Shown here piece after piece: positions 1 through 8,656 of a stretch of DNA of 37,379 bases (the first letter of the stretch is position 1; the number at the start of each line of letters is the position of its first letter). A program made the position numbers and the translations under genes. Under the pieces are notes generated by a model. That model worked only from the letters and a program-made list of their open reading frames with translations, was not told where the DNA came from and did not search any database. The DNA is from Adiantum capillus-veneris (Eukaryota; Streptophyta; Polypodiopsida; Polypodiales; Pteridaceae): contig JABFUD020000248.1 in NCBI GenBank assembly GCA_014529385.2, positions 1 to 37,379 of the forward strand. The letters are read 5' to 3'.

Positions 1-365
1 CAATATCATAGTCAAAGCATACTTGTTTGAGATGGTCTTTAAATTGAGAGGTGGAATGCACCTTCGTGTGCAAGTCTTGAGGCAAGGAAATTCCCCAAGG
101 TTGATGGATTTAATAAATTGATTTTTTGTACAGAAATTCTAGGAGGATATTAAATTCTTGATCATGCAAATGGCTAATCATGCCATGACTACCCAAATTA
201 AAAGGTATTCCTAATGGATCAAAAAAATCAAAAGGTATTCCCTAATTCAAAGATTCCCTCAATAACAACAAAAGAAATGCATTATTTAATAGCACACAGA
301 ATAGACAATGACAACACATGTAGATTTGCAACAATATCGGTTGGACGTGAGAAGGATGTTACAAC

Positions 366-405
<40 letters not shown>

Positions 406-600
406 CAAGGACACTTCAAAGAGAGGAAAGGGCTAAAGGAAAAATAAACGAGAAGAGAAACACAAATATACAATGTTAAGTTGACCACCTCTTTATATGG
501 ACACAAAAGATCTTTTACTTTCCACTTCATATGTCTTTTGACTTTCAACCTTCATATGTCTCTTAACTTTCCACCTTCATCTTTCTTTCATTTCCTAGAC
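1..600. other. Stretch without recognised gene
   Basis: AT-rich sequence with no coding signature I recognise on either strand. The only structured element is the (GA)n tract at 369-403. Open frames here are short and low complexity. It may be the 5' part of the decayed LINE that becomes recognisable after about 640, but no protein motif supports that. Confidence 0.5.
369..403. repeat. (GA)n microsatellite
   Basis: An uninterrupted GA dinucleotide run of about 35 bp, seen directly. It gives rise to artefactual Arg-Glu and Leu-Ser reading frames. Confidence 0.95.
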
Positions 601-639
601 TCACCTTCACTTACTCACTTAATATGGCTTGAAAGAATT

Positions 640-1648
640 TTTATTTTTACGAGATTGAGGAGACCTGATCATCCCTTGATTAATGGCATCCTAGACTCAA
701 GCATTAAAAGGGGCCTCATAAAACCTATCCCAAAGAAATATGTTGCTTGCAACTGAAGAACTAGCTGTCCATAATAATGATTCAAGTGGTATATAAAATT
801 ATTGTCAAAATAGTAGCTCTTAGGATGTCTCCCATTCTAGAGAAAGTAATGACTCCCCATCAACACGGTTTTATCAAAGGAAGGTCAATATGTGATAATT
901 TCCTAGCAACAATGGTTGAATATGCATCATTCACCAAGCAAGATTGTATCTTACTTTAGCTAGATCTAGACAAAGCCTATGATCTAATCACATGGTCATT
1001 CACAGAAGATGTCATGAAATCTTTGGACTTTGGGCCTTGGCTGTGTCGGCTAGTTTTTACCCCTCGCTGTTGTTAGCAACCATTCTTGACTCCCTATTGA
1101 TAATAGAATTGTGGACGCTTTTGAAGTCAAAAGATCATTCATGCAAGGCTTCCCATTATCCTATTTTGTTTTTTTTCCATTGACTCCCATCCTCTAGCTA
1201 CCATGCTTGAAGACCATGTTGTGAGAGGGGAGATCCAAGGATTGACCTTGCTAAACAACAACCAACTCATAGCAAAGCTCTTTGTAAATGACTCCCTCCT
1301 ATTCCTCAAAGCTTCCCCTCATATATTTAGAAAGGCTATTTGCCTTAGACTTTGGGTCAAAATTCAATATTGATAAATCCAAATTGATCTCTCTATCAAA
1401 AAATGACTCATTCGAGCCCTCTATGTGGACCGGCAAGATAGTTTTAAAAGGAAAGATCTTCTGCCAATTGGGTGCTCTTCTAGGGGTTGACGTTACTCAT
1501 GAGAAAATATTCCACTAGGTCTTGCATAGTATAAGGAGCAAGGTCAGAAGGTGGGAGTATGTGCTTATTCCTTTCTTGAGTAGGTTTAAAATGACCAATT
1601 CATTTATGCTCTTGTATATTTCCTTCACTAGTTTTCTCCTCAAGTTAC
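640..1648 (+). pseudogene. LINE (non-LTR) reverse transcriptase remnant, 5' segment
   Basis: Decayed plus-strand reverse transcriptase of a plant L1-type LINE, read across several frames. Recognisable in order are a GLIKPIPKK-like segment (about 710-740), VVYKIIVKIVALR followed by HQHGFIKGRSICDNF (about 784-900), and LDLDKAYD (about 960-980). An FVND motif stands at the polymerase site (about 1282-1293) where the family normally has F/YADD. A downstream SKFNIDKSKLI segment (1360-1390) and a KVRRWE segment (about 1540-1560) follow. Stops and frame changes interrupt it, including a TAG just before LDLDKAYD, and the catalytic motif has Asp replaced by Asn, so it is inactive. It stops exactly at the GTTAC target duplication of the copia element and resumes at 16898. 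Confidence 0.8.
1644..1648. repeat. Target site duplication GTTAC, left copy (copia)
   Basis: GTTAC directly precedes the LTR that starts TGTTGAAG. The same five bases directly follow the distal LTR at 16893-16897. A 5-bp direct duplication is the usual product of copia integration, and it defines the boundaries of the element inserted in the LINE. Confidence 0.93.
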
Positions 1649-1927
1649 TGTTGAAGATGATGAAACAGGAAACAGAAGGAAGACAGCAACTCAGAGTAGG
1701 AAGAAGATGGAGAAGGAGAAGACACAGACGTTGTGTACGAGATCTCTGTAGTCTCTCTCTCTGTATTAGAATAATAGAGTATATACAAACTCAGAGCTAC
1801 AAAGCTTATATGAAACCCTAAGAGATAAGGTGTCCTTTCACACCAGATGTCCAGGGGGAAAAACCCAGTGGGAGAAAAGTGCCCCTGGTGAAGCGCGTAT
1901 ACACACTAACACTACTACATGTCTACA
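1649..1927 (-). repeat. Copia 3' LTR
   Basis: 279 bp, starting TGTTGAAG and ending GTCTACA. It matches 16614-16892 at all but about six positions. Because the element is coded on the minus strand, this left copy is the 3' LTR. It contains a CTCTCTCTCTGTATTAG tract near its middle that is identical in both copies. Confidence 0.95.
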
Positions 1928-1938
1928 AATCCTCCCTG
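1928..1938 (-). promoter_or_regulatory. Copia polypurine tract
   Basis: On the minus strand the sequence CAGGGAGGATT lies directly against the TG start of the 3' LTR. This is the position of the primer for plus-strand DNA synthesis. Confidence 0.75.
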
Positions 1939-1974
1939 TAGTGATAGTGTGAATCCGTACAAGGTAGCAGATCA

Positions 1975-2715
1975 TCATGTGTATGAGAGTAAGCCCAAAG
2001 CTTTTCGGAAAGCTTCAAACGTTTCTCGTGATAACGCCTTCATAAATAGATCTGCAATGTTATCCTGTGTAGGACAGTAAGTTACTGTGATCTCCCCTGC
2101 ATGTAGCCTTTCCCTGACATAGTGGTAGTGAACCTCTATGTGCTTTGTTCTTGCATGAAATACTGGATTCCTTGCAACTGCCATAGCACTCTGACTGTCA
2201 GTGAAAATGGTAGTGGGTGCATATTGACACTCAGAAAGATCTGCCAATAACATACGTATCCATACACAATCAACTGTTGCCGTGAAAGCTGCCCTGTACT
2301 CAGCTTCACAAGTTGATGTAGCCACTGTGGGTTGCTTCTTGCTTAGCCAAGATATACATGCATTTCCCAAGAAAAAACAATTGCCACTTGTGGAATTTCG
2401 TGTGTCAAAATCACCAGCCCAATTTGAATCGCTGTAACCAAGAAGCTGCATAGAACTGTGCTTTCCATACATATCCCCCCTTGGAAAGAACATGGCAAGA
2501 TTAGGGGTACCTGAAAGGTAACGAAGTATGTGCTTCACAGCCTGTCAATGATGCATACCTGGGCTGTGCATAAATCTGCTTGCTTGTGAAACCCCAAATT
2601 GAATGTCTGGACGAGTGTTTCCTGCCAAATATATCAAGCAACCAACCGCTGCTGTGCATAAGTATGTACATCAAAAGGTTCTCCAGCATCGTGCATGGGA
2701 GAAACGCTCTCTACT
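1975..2715 (-). pseudogene. Copia Pol C-terminal fragment: end of RT plus RNase H
   Basis: The minus-strand frame from about 2538 to 1975 encodes a copia RNase H. HILRYLSGTPN leads into GYSDSNWAGD, STCEAEYRA, TDSQSAMAV and KHIEVHYHYVRE, which carry the acidic catalytic residues and the conserved HIE...R segment, and it ends ALGLLSYT before the PPT. Upstream (2540-2715) the end of RT is readable in adjacent frames (GEPFDVHTY, LIYLAGNTRPDIQFGVSQ) with at least one frameshift near 2640 and one TGA stop near 2545. The RT catalytic core is absent. The fragment ends at the junction with the nested gypsy complex near 2718. Confidence 0.9.
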
Positions 2716-2717
2716 AA

Positions 2718-2722
2718 GTATG
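2718..2722. repeat. Probable target duplication GTATG, left copy (inner gypsy)
   Basis: GTATG here and at 14313-14317 flank the inner gypsy complex. If the insert is removed and one copy is kept, the copia minus-strand frame reads through as TMPY followed by LVES. The call is weakened because the LTR-like block to the right could equally begin with the TG inside this sequence (TGGATCAG at 2721), which would leave only GTA duplicated. Confidence 0.5.
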
Positions 2723-3132
2723 GATCAGACGTGGTCAAGAGACGTATCAGCCATTCTAACTCCTCAAAATTCCTCTCACATGCTAGCGTACCTATCAAAT
2801 CCCATTCACATGCAAGCACTGGAAAGACCATGTGAAATATTTGTGAAAAGTAACGAGGGGTACCTCTCACCCAAGGCAGGAGTGGATGACTCTAGCGTAC
2901 TAGCCATATCTGTACAGGCAAATAGATGATGGTTAGAGTGCAAATATTACAAGGGTCGTGTTCTTGTGCATAATTTGTTTTTATGATTTGTGTTATGGCT
3001 CTTGCTCTTTTACTTTTTTATCTTGTTTTTGTGAGTATAAGGCTTTATATATACATTCCTTAAGATCGGAGATTAAGAGGTCAGGGAGAAAGGTTGAGAG
3101 GGAAGCAAGTGAATGATGGATGTCCACAAACA
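2721..3132 (-). repeat. LTR-like block B at the 3' end of the inner gypsy complex
   Basis: On the minus strand the block starts TGTTTGTGGACATCC immediately after a 14-base purine tract. It contains a TATA-like TATATATAAAG (about 3050), and would end ...GATCCA at the copia junction. The length is about 410 bp. These are LTR features, but the sequence does not resemble block A next to the PBS, so no partner copy exists in this window. A short frame at 2993-3193 reads across the PPT into this block and is probably the tail of the upstream ORF or chance. Confidence 0.55.
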
Positions 3133-3146
3133 CTCCCCCCTTCCTT
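3133..3146 (-). promoter_or_regulatory. Gypsy polypurine tract
   Basis: AAGGAAGGGGGGAG on the minus strand abuts the TG start of block B. It is a classic PPT. Thirteen bases of it recur at about 3447-3459 inside the upstream ORF. Confidence 0.75.
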
Positions 3147-3239
3147 GGGTAGATCATACCGTTTGAAATGATGTCGTCACCCTTTGAAACCAATTGTTCC
3201 AGTTGGTAATAGGTGAGGATTTTTGCCAGTAGTTTTCTA

Positions 3240-3803
3240 TTACCCTAGGCCTGCGTCGTCAAGTTGCAAGGGTGGTAATGTACTCTCCCAGGATCGAACT
3301 TGAAGTGGTTCATCAGGTGATTCTTGAACACTGGGAGGTGTGGATTCTTTTGTAGCTTCATGGAGGTCCATTACTATAGATGGAGGCTGTGTAGAAGCTT
3401 TTACCTCTATGGATGTATTACATGAGGAGCTAGAAGCTTCATGGAACTCCCCCCTTCCTGAGCTAGGTGAAATAAATTGGTTTTGCCTTGGAGCCCAAAC
3501 TAGCTCTGGACTAGGTGTGTAGCATTCTTTGATATTTCCCTTCCCACGGTGTGCCATTGGCTTTAGCGTTACACTGTTTGACTCATATGGGTTTGTTGTC
3601 GATAGGGAAGGACACATTTTATGTTTAGGTACCCAAATTTGCTCATTTCCATCATAGTAGCCTTGGGCTTCTAATAGTTGTTTTGGAATCCATCGTGATT
3701 TGGTCTTGACTCTCCTAGGGCGCGCTCTTGGTTTTCCCAGGAAATTTTTTCTTGGAATGGATGGGAGGGTTGAGGTAGTTGGAAGTAAGGCTTGGGGACC
3801 CAT
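3240..3803 (-). CDS. Unknown ORF downstream of integrase in the inner gypsy element (187 aa)
   Basis: An open minus-strand frame between the second retropepsin-like domain and the PPT. I do not recognise a catalytic domain. Residues about 20-50 are strongly basic (RARPRRVKTKSR) and run into RWIPKQLLEAQGYYDGN and QIWVPKHK. The rest is Pro/Ser/Glu-rich (SSSSC, STPPSVQESPDEP) and looks disordered. No signal peptide or transmembrane segment is evident, so an envelope-like role is not supported. It could be an additional retroelement ORF or the remnant of another element's Gag or linker. The first methionine was taken as start, but the frame may have continued from upstream before a frameshift. 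Confidence 0.55.
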   Translation of the reverse strand: MGPQALLPTTSTLPSIPRKNFLGKPRARPRRVKTKSRWIPKQLLEAQGYYDGNEQIWVPKHKMCPSLSTTNPYESNSVTLKPMAHRGKGNIKECYTPSPELVWAPRQNQFISPSSGRGEFHEASSSSCNTSIEVKASTQPPSIVMDLHEATKESTPPSVQESPDEPLQVRSWESTLPPLQLDDAGLG

Positions 3804-3871
3804 TGATATGTACTCTTAGGAAGACGAGTTAACCACCTTGGCTTGTGAATGTTGGCTATCCTTCAACTTTG

Positions 3872-4380
3872 CTAGAGTTTGCAACGTAGGTGACTTTGCT
3901 TGAATGATAGGGTAAGAGTCGGTGGTCGCGTCGTGACACTAACAGTATCCCAATCAATAGTGCATTTGGTTGCCAACATCCACGTGCGTCCCAAGTTTAC
4001 GTTGCCTTCCATAGCTCCCGCGGGCATGACTAGAAACCTCTGCACTATGCTTCCATTGTCATAGACAACAGGGATCTGAAGGACTCCAAGAATAGCAGTT
4101 TTCTTTTTATTAATGCCCTTGACTTGCATCGTACTCGGGATAGGGTCGGTTTCCCTAATTGACACCAAACTCCATAGGATAACAAATTGTGTTTAGCTCC
4201 CGTATCTAATAAGGCATTGTATAGTACTTTCCCATAGGGGATATTTAGCTCAATTGGGTATCGTAGGGGTGGCTCAGATTCTAATGAGTCTTCATTGTGT
4301 GTCCTCGAAAAATGCTTGCGTGATTCCCAGATTAGCCTCTCGTTGGCGTCTAAGATGTTGTTGTCGTTCTCGAGCCTCAA
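3872..4380 (-). pseudogene. Second retropepsin-like (aspartic protease) domain, downstream of integrase
   Basis: Two overlapping minus-strand frames together show an aspartic protease fold signature. The first (4380 to 4045) has PIELNIPYG followed by ALLDTGAKHNLLSYGVW, with the catalytic DTG at 4198-4206. After a frame change near 4150-4170 the second (4168 to 3872) has a flap-like AILGVLQIPVVYDNGS and NVNLGRTWM, the equivalent of the ILGRPWL motif. A retropepsin normally lies between Gag and RT. This element already has one there (8213-8593), so this copy after integrase is unexpected. The upstream segment continues from the integrase tail through an Arg/Gln-rich stretch. It may be a captured or duplicated domain, or part of a second fused element. 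Confidence 0.7.
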
Positions 4381-4396
4381 CTCTTGCTTGGATTTT

Positions 4397-4705
4397 TTAA
4401 AGCTCTGCTTGTTCCTTGGCAGCCTTCTTTTGATGGATGGCTTGCAACTCTTCCTGGCTTAGAGGATCATAATATCTTTTGAATTTACTCCCATTAAGGA
4501 ATCCAATGGTTTCAACTCCATCTAGAGTCTCCACACGAATGGTACCTTGCGGGGTAATTTCACACACTCGATATGGCCCCTTACCAGCGTATTTCAATTT
4601 CTTCTTTTCATTACGTACCCCGTACATAAGAACTTTATCACCAACCTTGATGTCTTTATCCTTTAAATGGCTATCAAACCACTTCTTTCTCCTATCCTTC
4701 TCCAC
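4397..4705 (-). CDS. Gypsy integrase C-terminal domain (GPY/F module)
   Basis: The minus-strand frame contains DIKVGDKVLMYGVRN, then KKKLKYAGKGPYRVCEI and a GFLNGSKFKRYYDP end. This is the small beta-barrel DNA-binding tail with the GPY/F motif of Ty3/gypsy integrases. It follows the catalytic core (4778-5308) with a gap of about 70 bp and a frame change. It ends with an Ala/Glu/Lys-rich helix (EELQAIHQKKAAKEQAEL). No chromodomain follows. Confidence 0.8.
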   Translation of the reverse strand: MEKDRRKKWFDSHLKDKDIKVGDKVLMYGVRNEKKKLKYAGKGPYRVCEITPQGTIRVETLDGVETIGFLNGSKFKRYYDPLSQEELQAIHQKKAAKEQAEL

Positions 4706-4777
4706 TAGAGCATTTGCACAGCTAATTGCCTCTCTTCATCTAGCCTTTCCAGGATATATAATCGCTCCACTAAGGGG

Positions 4778-5308
4778 TTAACCTTCTTGAGAAGCTACTC
4801 GAAGACTAGGAATGACAAACTCCCATGGCATAACTGCTTCTTGGCCATACACCATCTTAAACAGTGTGCAATTAATAACAACTTTATACGCAGTACGATA
4901 AGCCCACAAAGCTGCTGTAAATTTTAGGTCCCAATCAGTGCAATGAGCATCAACTGTCTTTGTCAAAATGGAGATGAGAGTTTTTTTGGTACTCTCAGCT
5001 TGGCCATTTGCTTGGGGATAATAGGGTGTAGACTTGACGTGGTGAGATATCATGAAGTTTGATGTGAGTTCTTTTATTAATTCATTTATAAAATGAGTTC
5101 CATTGTCACTCACAAGTTCAAAGGGGCATCCAAAACGTGTGATAATGTTCTCAAAGAGGAACTTACCTGTTGTTTTTGCATCCGCCTTTCGTGTTGCTTT
5201 TGCTTCAGCCCATTTGGTTACATAGTCGGTAGCCACAATGATATATTGTGATTGTGTGTTACGTGCAGCCGGACTAATTGGTCCTACAAAGTCTAAGCCC
5301 CTTTTCAA
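4778..5308 (-). CDS. Gypsy integrase catalytic core
   Basis: RNase-H-fold DDE integrase core inserting cDNA into the genome. The visible triad is GLDFVGPI (Asp at residue 6), VSDNGTHF (Asp 68) and ANGQAEST (Glu 105), followed by WAYRTAYK and LVYGQEAVMP-like sequence near residues 145-165. The start is set by a frame change. The preceding RT frame shows the HHCC zinc-binding part and shifts by one base at GAAAAGGGGC (about 5296-5305), so this core was originally continuous with RT. The first codon given is TTG and is not a true start. Confidence 0.88.
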   Translation of the reverse strand: MKRGLDFVGPISPAARNTQSQYIIVATDYVTKWAEAKATRKADAKTTGKFLFENIITRFGCPFELVSDNGTHFINELIKELTSNFMISHHVKSTPYYPQANGQAESTKKTLISILTKTVDAHCTDWDLKFTAALWAYRTAYKVVINCTLFKMVYGQEAVMPWEFVIPSLRVASQEG

Positions 5309-7190
5309 ATGGTTGGGTTACCTTGATGGGATGTAGAGGCATCCTATCACTTCTTTGTGTCTTCTTGAAGCGTTGGCATTCATCACATCCCTTTGCAAAA
5401 AGTGATGCATCCTTAAACAGAGTGGGCCACCAATAGCCTGACTGTAAGATCTTTCGGGCAGTCAAGTTTCCTGAAAAGTGACCACCAGCTACGCCCATGT
5501 GTGCCTCTTGTAGAATATATAAATACTCATCCTCGTGGGCACAACGTCTAAGAACATCATCTTTTCCTCTCTTATAGAGAGTTCCAGCCAGTAAGCTATA
5601 GGGTTTGCATTCCTTGATTAATTTTCGAGCTATATCTTTTCGCAGTTCTTTGGGTGGAAAACCATTAACTAAGAAGTTAACAATCTTTTCACTCCATTTC
5701 AGGCATTGTCTCAACAATGAACAAAGGAGTATCAGGCAATTCATCATCAACCCCCGTAGGAGCTTCGCCATCGGGATACGAGATAAATGATCCGCCATGA
5801 CATGTTTCCTCCCAGGCCTCACAACAACGGTGAATTCAAACTCAAGAAGAATTAACAACCATCGTGTAATTCGACCTGTGGAACACGGCTTGTTTACCAA
5901 ATATAGCAATGCTTGATGATCAACATAAAACACAAACTTGGTAGCAAGAAGGTAATAGCGAAATTTCTTTACTGCATAAATCATAGCTAGACCTTCGCGC
6001 TCTGTAGTAGTGTAGTTCATCTCGGCATCATTTAATTGGCGACTTGCAAAGCTAATAGGGTAGTCCAATTTATGTTCTCCTGGTTGAGTTAGAACACACC
6101 CAATAGCAAAATTTGATGCATCAATATGCACATGAAAAGGTACATTACAATCAGGTGTTCGCAGGATTGGAGCACTTGTTAGGGTCTTCTTTAATAACTC
6201 ATAAGATTGATGACATTCTTCCGTCCAGTGAAACTCGATAAGAAGCTTGTACAATGGACGCGCTATCTCGGCAAAGTTTAAAATAAATCTTCGGTAATAA
6301 CCAACATGGCCCATAAATCTTTGAACTCCTTCATAGTTCGTAGGTGGTGGCAAATCGGCAATGGCTTTAATCTTACTCTCATCTGTGGATATCCCGTTCT
6401 TGGACACTATATGCCCTAGAATGACTCCATGCTTAACCCAAAATTGGCATTTGAAAGGGTTTAATAAGATGCGATAAAATTTGCACCTTTCAAATATTTT
6501 TCGTAGATATAACAAATGCTTCTCCCAAGAAGAATAAACACAAAGGTCGTCTAGGAAAGCTTCACAAAACTCCCTTAGAAATTCTTTAAACGCAGTGTTT
6601 ATTAATCTTTGGAATGTAGCAGGGGCATTTGTTAAGCCAAAAGCCATAACACGAAATGCAAACACTCCAAACTCTGTGATAAAAGCAGTTTTAGCTTGGT
6701 CCTCTAATGCAATTGTGATTTGATTGTAACCAGAGTACCCATCTAAAAAGCTATAAGCTTCCTTGTCCGCAACTCTTTCAAGCACATGTTCTGAATATGG
6801 CAAGGGATAATGATCTCTCCTAGTAGCTGCATTAACTTTCTTGAGGTCCACGCACACTCTTAGTTTCCCATTCTTTTTTGGCACAATGACTATTGGAGAA
6901 ACCCATTCTGAGTGCTCAATAGGGTATATGAATCCACATTGGATAAGTTTTTCAATCTCCTCTTGTACAATTTTGGCGTACTTAGGATTCATTGGATAGG
7001 GTCGTTGCTGGACAGGTTTAGCAGTGTTGATCATGGGAATTGTATGTTGCACCACAGAAGGTGGAACGCCCTTCATGTCATGATATGTCCAAGCAAAGAT
7101 ATCCTTGTATTCCTTGAGGAGCTCCTTAAGTACAGCCTCTTCAGTTTCGGGTAAGGTCTTGAGCAATAAAGACTGGTTTAGACTCCTCAC
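5274..7190 (-). CDS. Gypsy reverse transcriptase-RNase H with integrase zinc-binding domain
   Basis: The longest open frame in the window (638 aa). Residues about 60-260 form RT, with CGFIYPIEHSEWVSPIVIVPKKNG, FLDGYSGYNQ (148-157), FGLTNAPATFQ and the polymerase motif FLDD (212-215, in place of the usual YVDD). The connection (GHVGYYRRFI) leads to RNase H at about 350-470 (HIDASN, TEREGLA, YVDHQAL, MADHLSR). The integrase HHCC zinc domain follows at H564, H571, C602, C605. All catalytic acids are present, so this piece was recently functional. It ends through a one-base shift near 5300. The start is arbitrary because Pol is made as a polyprotein from upstream. Confidence 0.93.
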   Translation of the reverse strand: MRSLNQSLLLKTLPETEEAVLKELLKEYKDIFAWTYHDMKGVPPSVVQHTIPMINTAKPVQQRPYPMNPKYAKIVQEEIEKLIQCGFIYPIEHSEWVSPIVIVPKKNGKLRVCVDLKKVNAATRRDHYPLPYSEHVLERVADKEAYSFLDGYSGYNQITIALEDQAKTAFITEFGVFAFRVMAFGLTNAPATFQRLINTAFKEFLREFCEAFLDDLCVYSSWEKHLLYLRKIFERCKFYRILLNPFKCQFWVKHGVILGHIVSKNGISTDESKIKAIADLPPPTNYEGVQRFMGHVGYYRRFILNFAEIARPLYKLLIEFHWTEECHQSYELLKKTLTSAPILRTPDCNVPFHVHIDASNFAIGCVLTQPGEHKLDYPISFASRQLNDAEMNYTTTEREGLAMIYAVKKFRYYLLATKFVFYVDHQALLYLVNKPCSTGRITRWLLILLEFEFTVVVRPGRKHVMADHLSRIPMAKLLRGLMMNCLILLCSLLRQCLKWSEKIVNFLVNGFPPKELRKDIARKLIKECKPYSLLAGTLYKRGKDDVLRRCAHEDEYLYILQEAHMGVAGGHFSGNLTARKILQSGYWWPTLFKDASLFAKGCDECQRFKKTQRSDRMPLHPIKVTQPFEKGLRLCRTN

Positions 7191-7217
7191 CTGGTTCTGC
7201 TAATTCTATCTCTTTAA

Positions 7218-7496
7218 CTACCGCTGGACCATCATAGACTCCACTGCTTTCATTGGTAGGTATTCGTTGGGCCTTGGCAACACAACCTTTCGCTCCCCCG
7301 TGGTATAAGATTTAAAATGTTCAGGAGCCGTATGTAAGTCAGCAGGCTCTTGTCCTGACGGAGACCTTTCTTTTAGTTCTGCCTCCTTTTGTTGTTGTGC
7401 TAACTCTTGGTTTTGACGTCTTCTTATAGTTCGACTCAATTTCGGCTCTGTAACCTCCAATTGAGCGAGGTCAATGGGTCGCCGGCTGCACCACAT
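7218..7496 (-). pseudogene. Gypsy Pol linker upstream of RT (Gln/Glu-rich)
   Basis: A minus-strand frame of about 92 aa between the acidic linker and RT. It contains RTIRRRQNQELAQQQKEAELKE, which is likely helical, and a Pro-rich end. No catalytic motif is visible. Another frame across 7190-7220 reads VVKEIELAEPGEES, which suggests continuity with RT before an indel. Confidence 0.5.
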
Positions 7497-7517
7497 GACA
7501 CTCTGGAGATGTTCACC

Positions 7518-8081
7518 CTAATTGTCTACTAGCTTTCGATGAGCATCACATGCCCCTAGATAGCTAATCCATTCTGCAGTAGATCTTTCCTTGTTTATCC
7601 TAGCTCTCACATTTTCTCGATATCGTCGTCTCTTATATGACCTTTGTTTCTTGTTAAGGTTTTGATTTTGGTAAATGTTTGAACTCGACTTGCTTGATAG
7701 GTCTTCGCTTGTATCTTCTTCACTCTCATATAAATTACCATAGATGGTCGTACCAGACCTTGAGTGTTCAGTTTCTATACTTGGCTCACTCGATGTTTCC
7801 TTAGGTTCTGAATCCATTTCTCCCTGAGATTCCGTTTCTGATGTGTATTGGCCTGAAGCCTTTGAGGAATCATCGGTTTCACTCTCAGGTAGGTGTGCCT
7901 CTTTCTTATCATCGGATGTTACATACGCTACACCTAACATGTTTACTGGTGCAATGTGTGGTATCTCTTCCCCATCTGGTGTTACCCAGGTTGTTCCTCT
8001 AGCTCCCCATGTATCTATAGTTGCCACTAGGTGTACCCAATCGACATTGTCTGACTCAGCCAGTCCGGGTAGGATATCCAT
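7518..8081 (-). CDS. Acidic then basic linker between protease and RT in gypsy Pol (187 aa)
   Basis: An open minus-strand frame following the protease. Residues about 25-55 (DTWGARGTTWVTPDGEEIPHI) look structured. Residues about 57-145 are very rich in Ser, Glu, Asp and Thr (ESETDDSSK, ESEEDTSEDLSSKSSS). The end is strongly basic (KKQRSYKRRRYRENVRARINK). I recognise no domain. The charge switch suggests a flexible, possibly nucleic-acid-binding spacer within the polyprotein. Confidence 0.55.
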   Translation of the reverse strand: MDILPGLAESDNVDWVHLVATIDTWGARGTTWVTPDGEEIPHIAPVNMLGVAYVTSDDKKEAHLPESETDDSSKASGQYTSETESQGEMDSEPKETSSEPSIETEHSRSGTTIYGNLYESEEDTSEDLSSKSSSNIYQNQNLNKKQRSYKRRRYRENVRARINKERSTAEWISYLGACDAHRKLVDN

Positions 8082-8212
8082 ATAAGGAGAGTTCTCCCCA
8101 ATATCCGTGTCTTCATTACACGTGTAACAATACTGTAATGGAGCTGAGTGAATTGTTGTTTCTGATCGATTATCAATGATGAATTTATTTCCTAGAGGAT
8201 GCGTTGGACCAC

Positions 8213-8593
8213 TTAAAATATCAACTCGAATGACAGAGTCTTGGACCAGTCATGCACCATTTTTGCTTCCCTCATGAATGGACGCCCTAAGATCATCTCA
8301 AATGACATAGGATGCTTGGAAAAATCCATAACAATGAAAGTCTGCCTTACCTTGTGTCCCAAGACCTTGATCCTGATATCCTTAAGCATTCCAATAGGCG
8401 TAACAATAGATCCATTAGCCATTTTTACCACTACGCTTGTGGCTTCAAGGTGAGGTCGCCGCATAGACTCCCAACAACTCTTTGTCACCATGCTGACTCC
8501 CGCACCACCGTCAAGGACTCCCTCTACAGTTAATCCTTTAGTAGTGATTGGCAGAGTAGCATTAGATTCATCACCTTCAAAGTATTGCCCCAA
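8213..8593 (-). CDS. Gypsy retropepsin (Gag-Pol protease)
   Basis: Aspartic protease in the normal position between Gag and RT, cleaving the polyprotein. Residues 23-33 give VEGVLDGGAGV with the catalytic Asp at 28; the motif is DGG rather than D(S/T)G, a variant that also occurs in other plant gypsy proteases. A flap-like segment (VKMANGSIVTPIGM) and the closing MILGRPFM motif follow. The length (126 aa) is normal for a retropepsin monomer. The second protease-like domain at 3872-4380 keeps DTG. Confidence 0.82.
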   Translation of the reverse strand: MGQYFEGDESNATLPITTKGLTVEGVLDGGAGVSMVTKSCWESMRRPHLEATSVVVKMANGSIVTPIGMLKDIRIKVLGHKVRQTFIVMDFSKHPMSFEMILGRPFMREAKMVHDWSKTLSFELIF

Positions 8594-8656
8594 CTTGTTA
8601 ACGGGTACTTCAATTACAGATTCATGTCCCGCTAGGTCAGATGGTGGTGCTAAATG

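Noticed and set aside
214-447. Plus-strand frame with Arg-Glu repeats, and the reverse frame with Leu-Ser repeats (282-548)
   Set aside because: Products of translating the (GA)n microsatellite; no conserved sequence on either side.
3240-3803. Envelope-like gene after gypsy integrase
   Set aside because: No signal peptide, transmembrane helix or glycoprotein-type cysteines; composition is basic then disordered.
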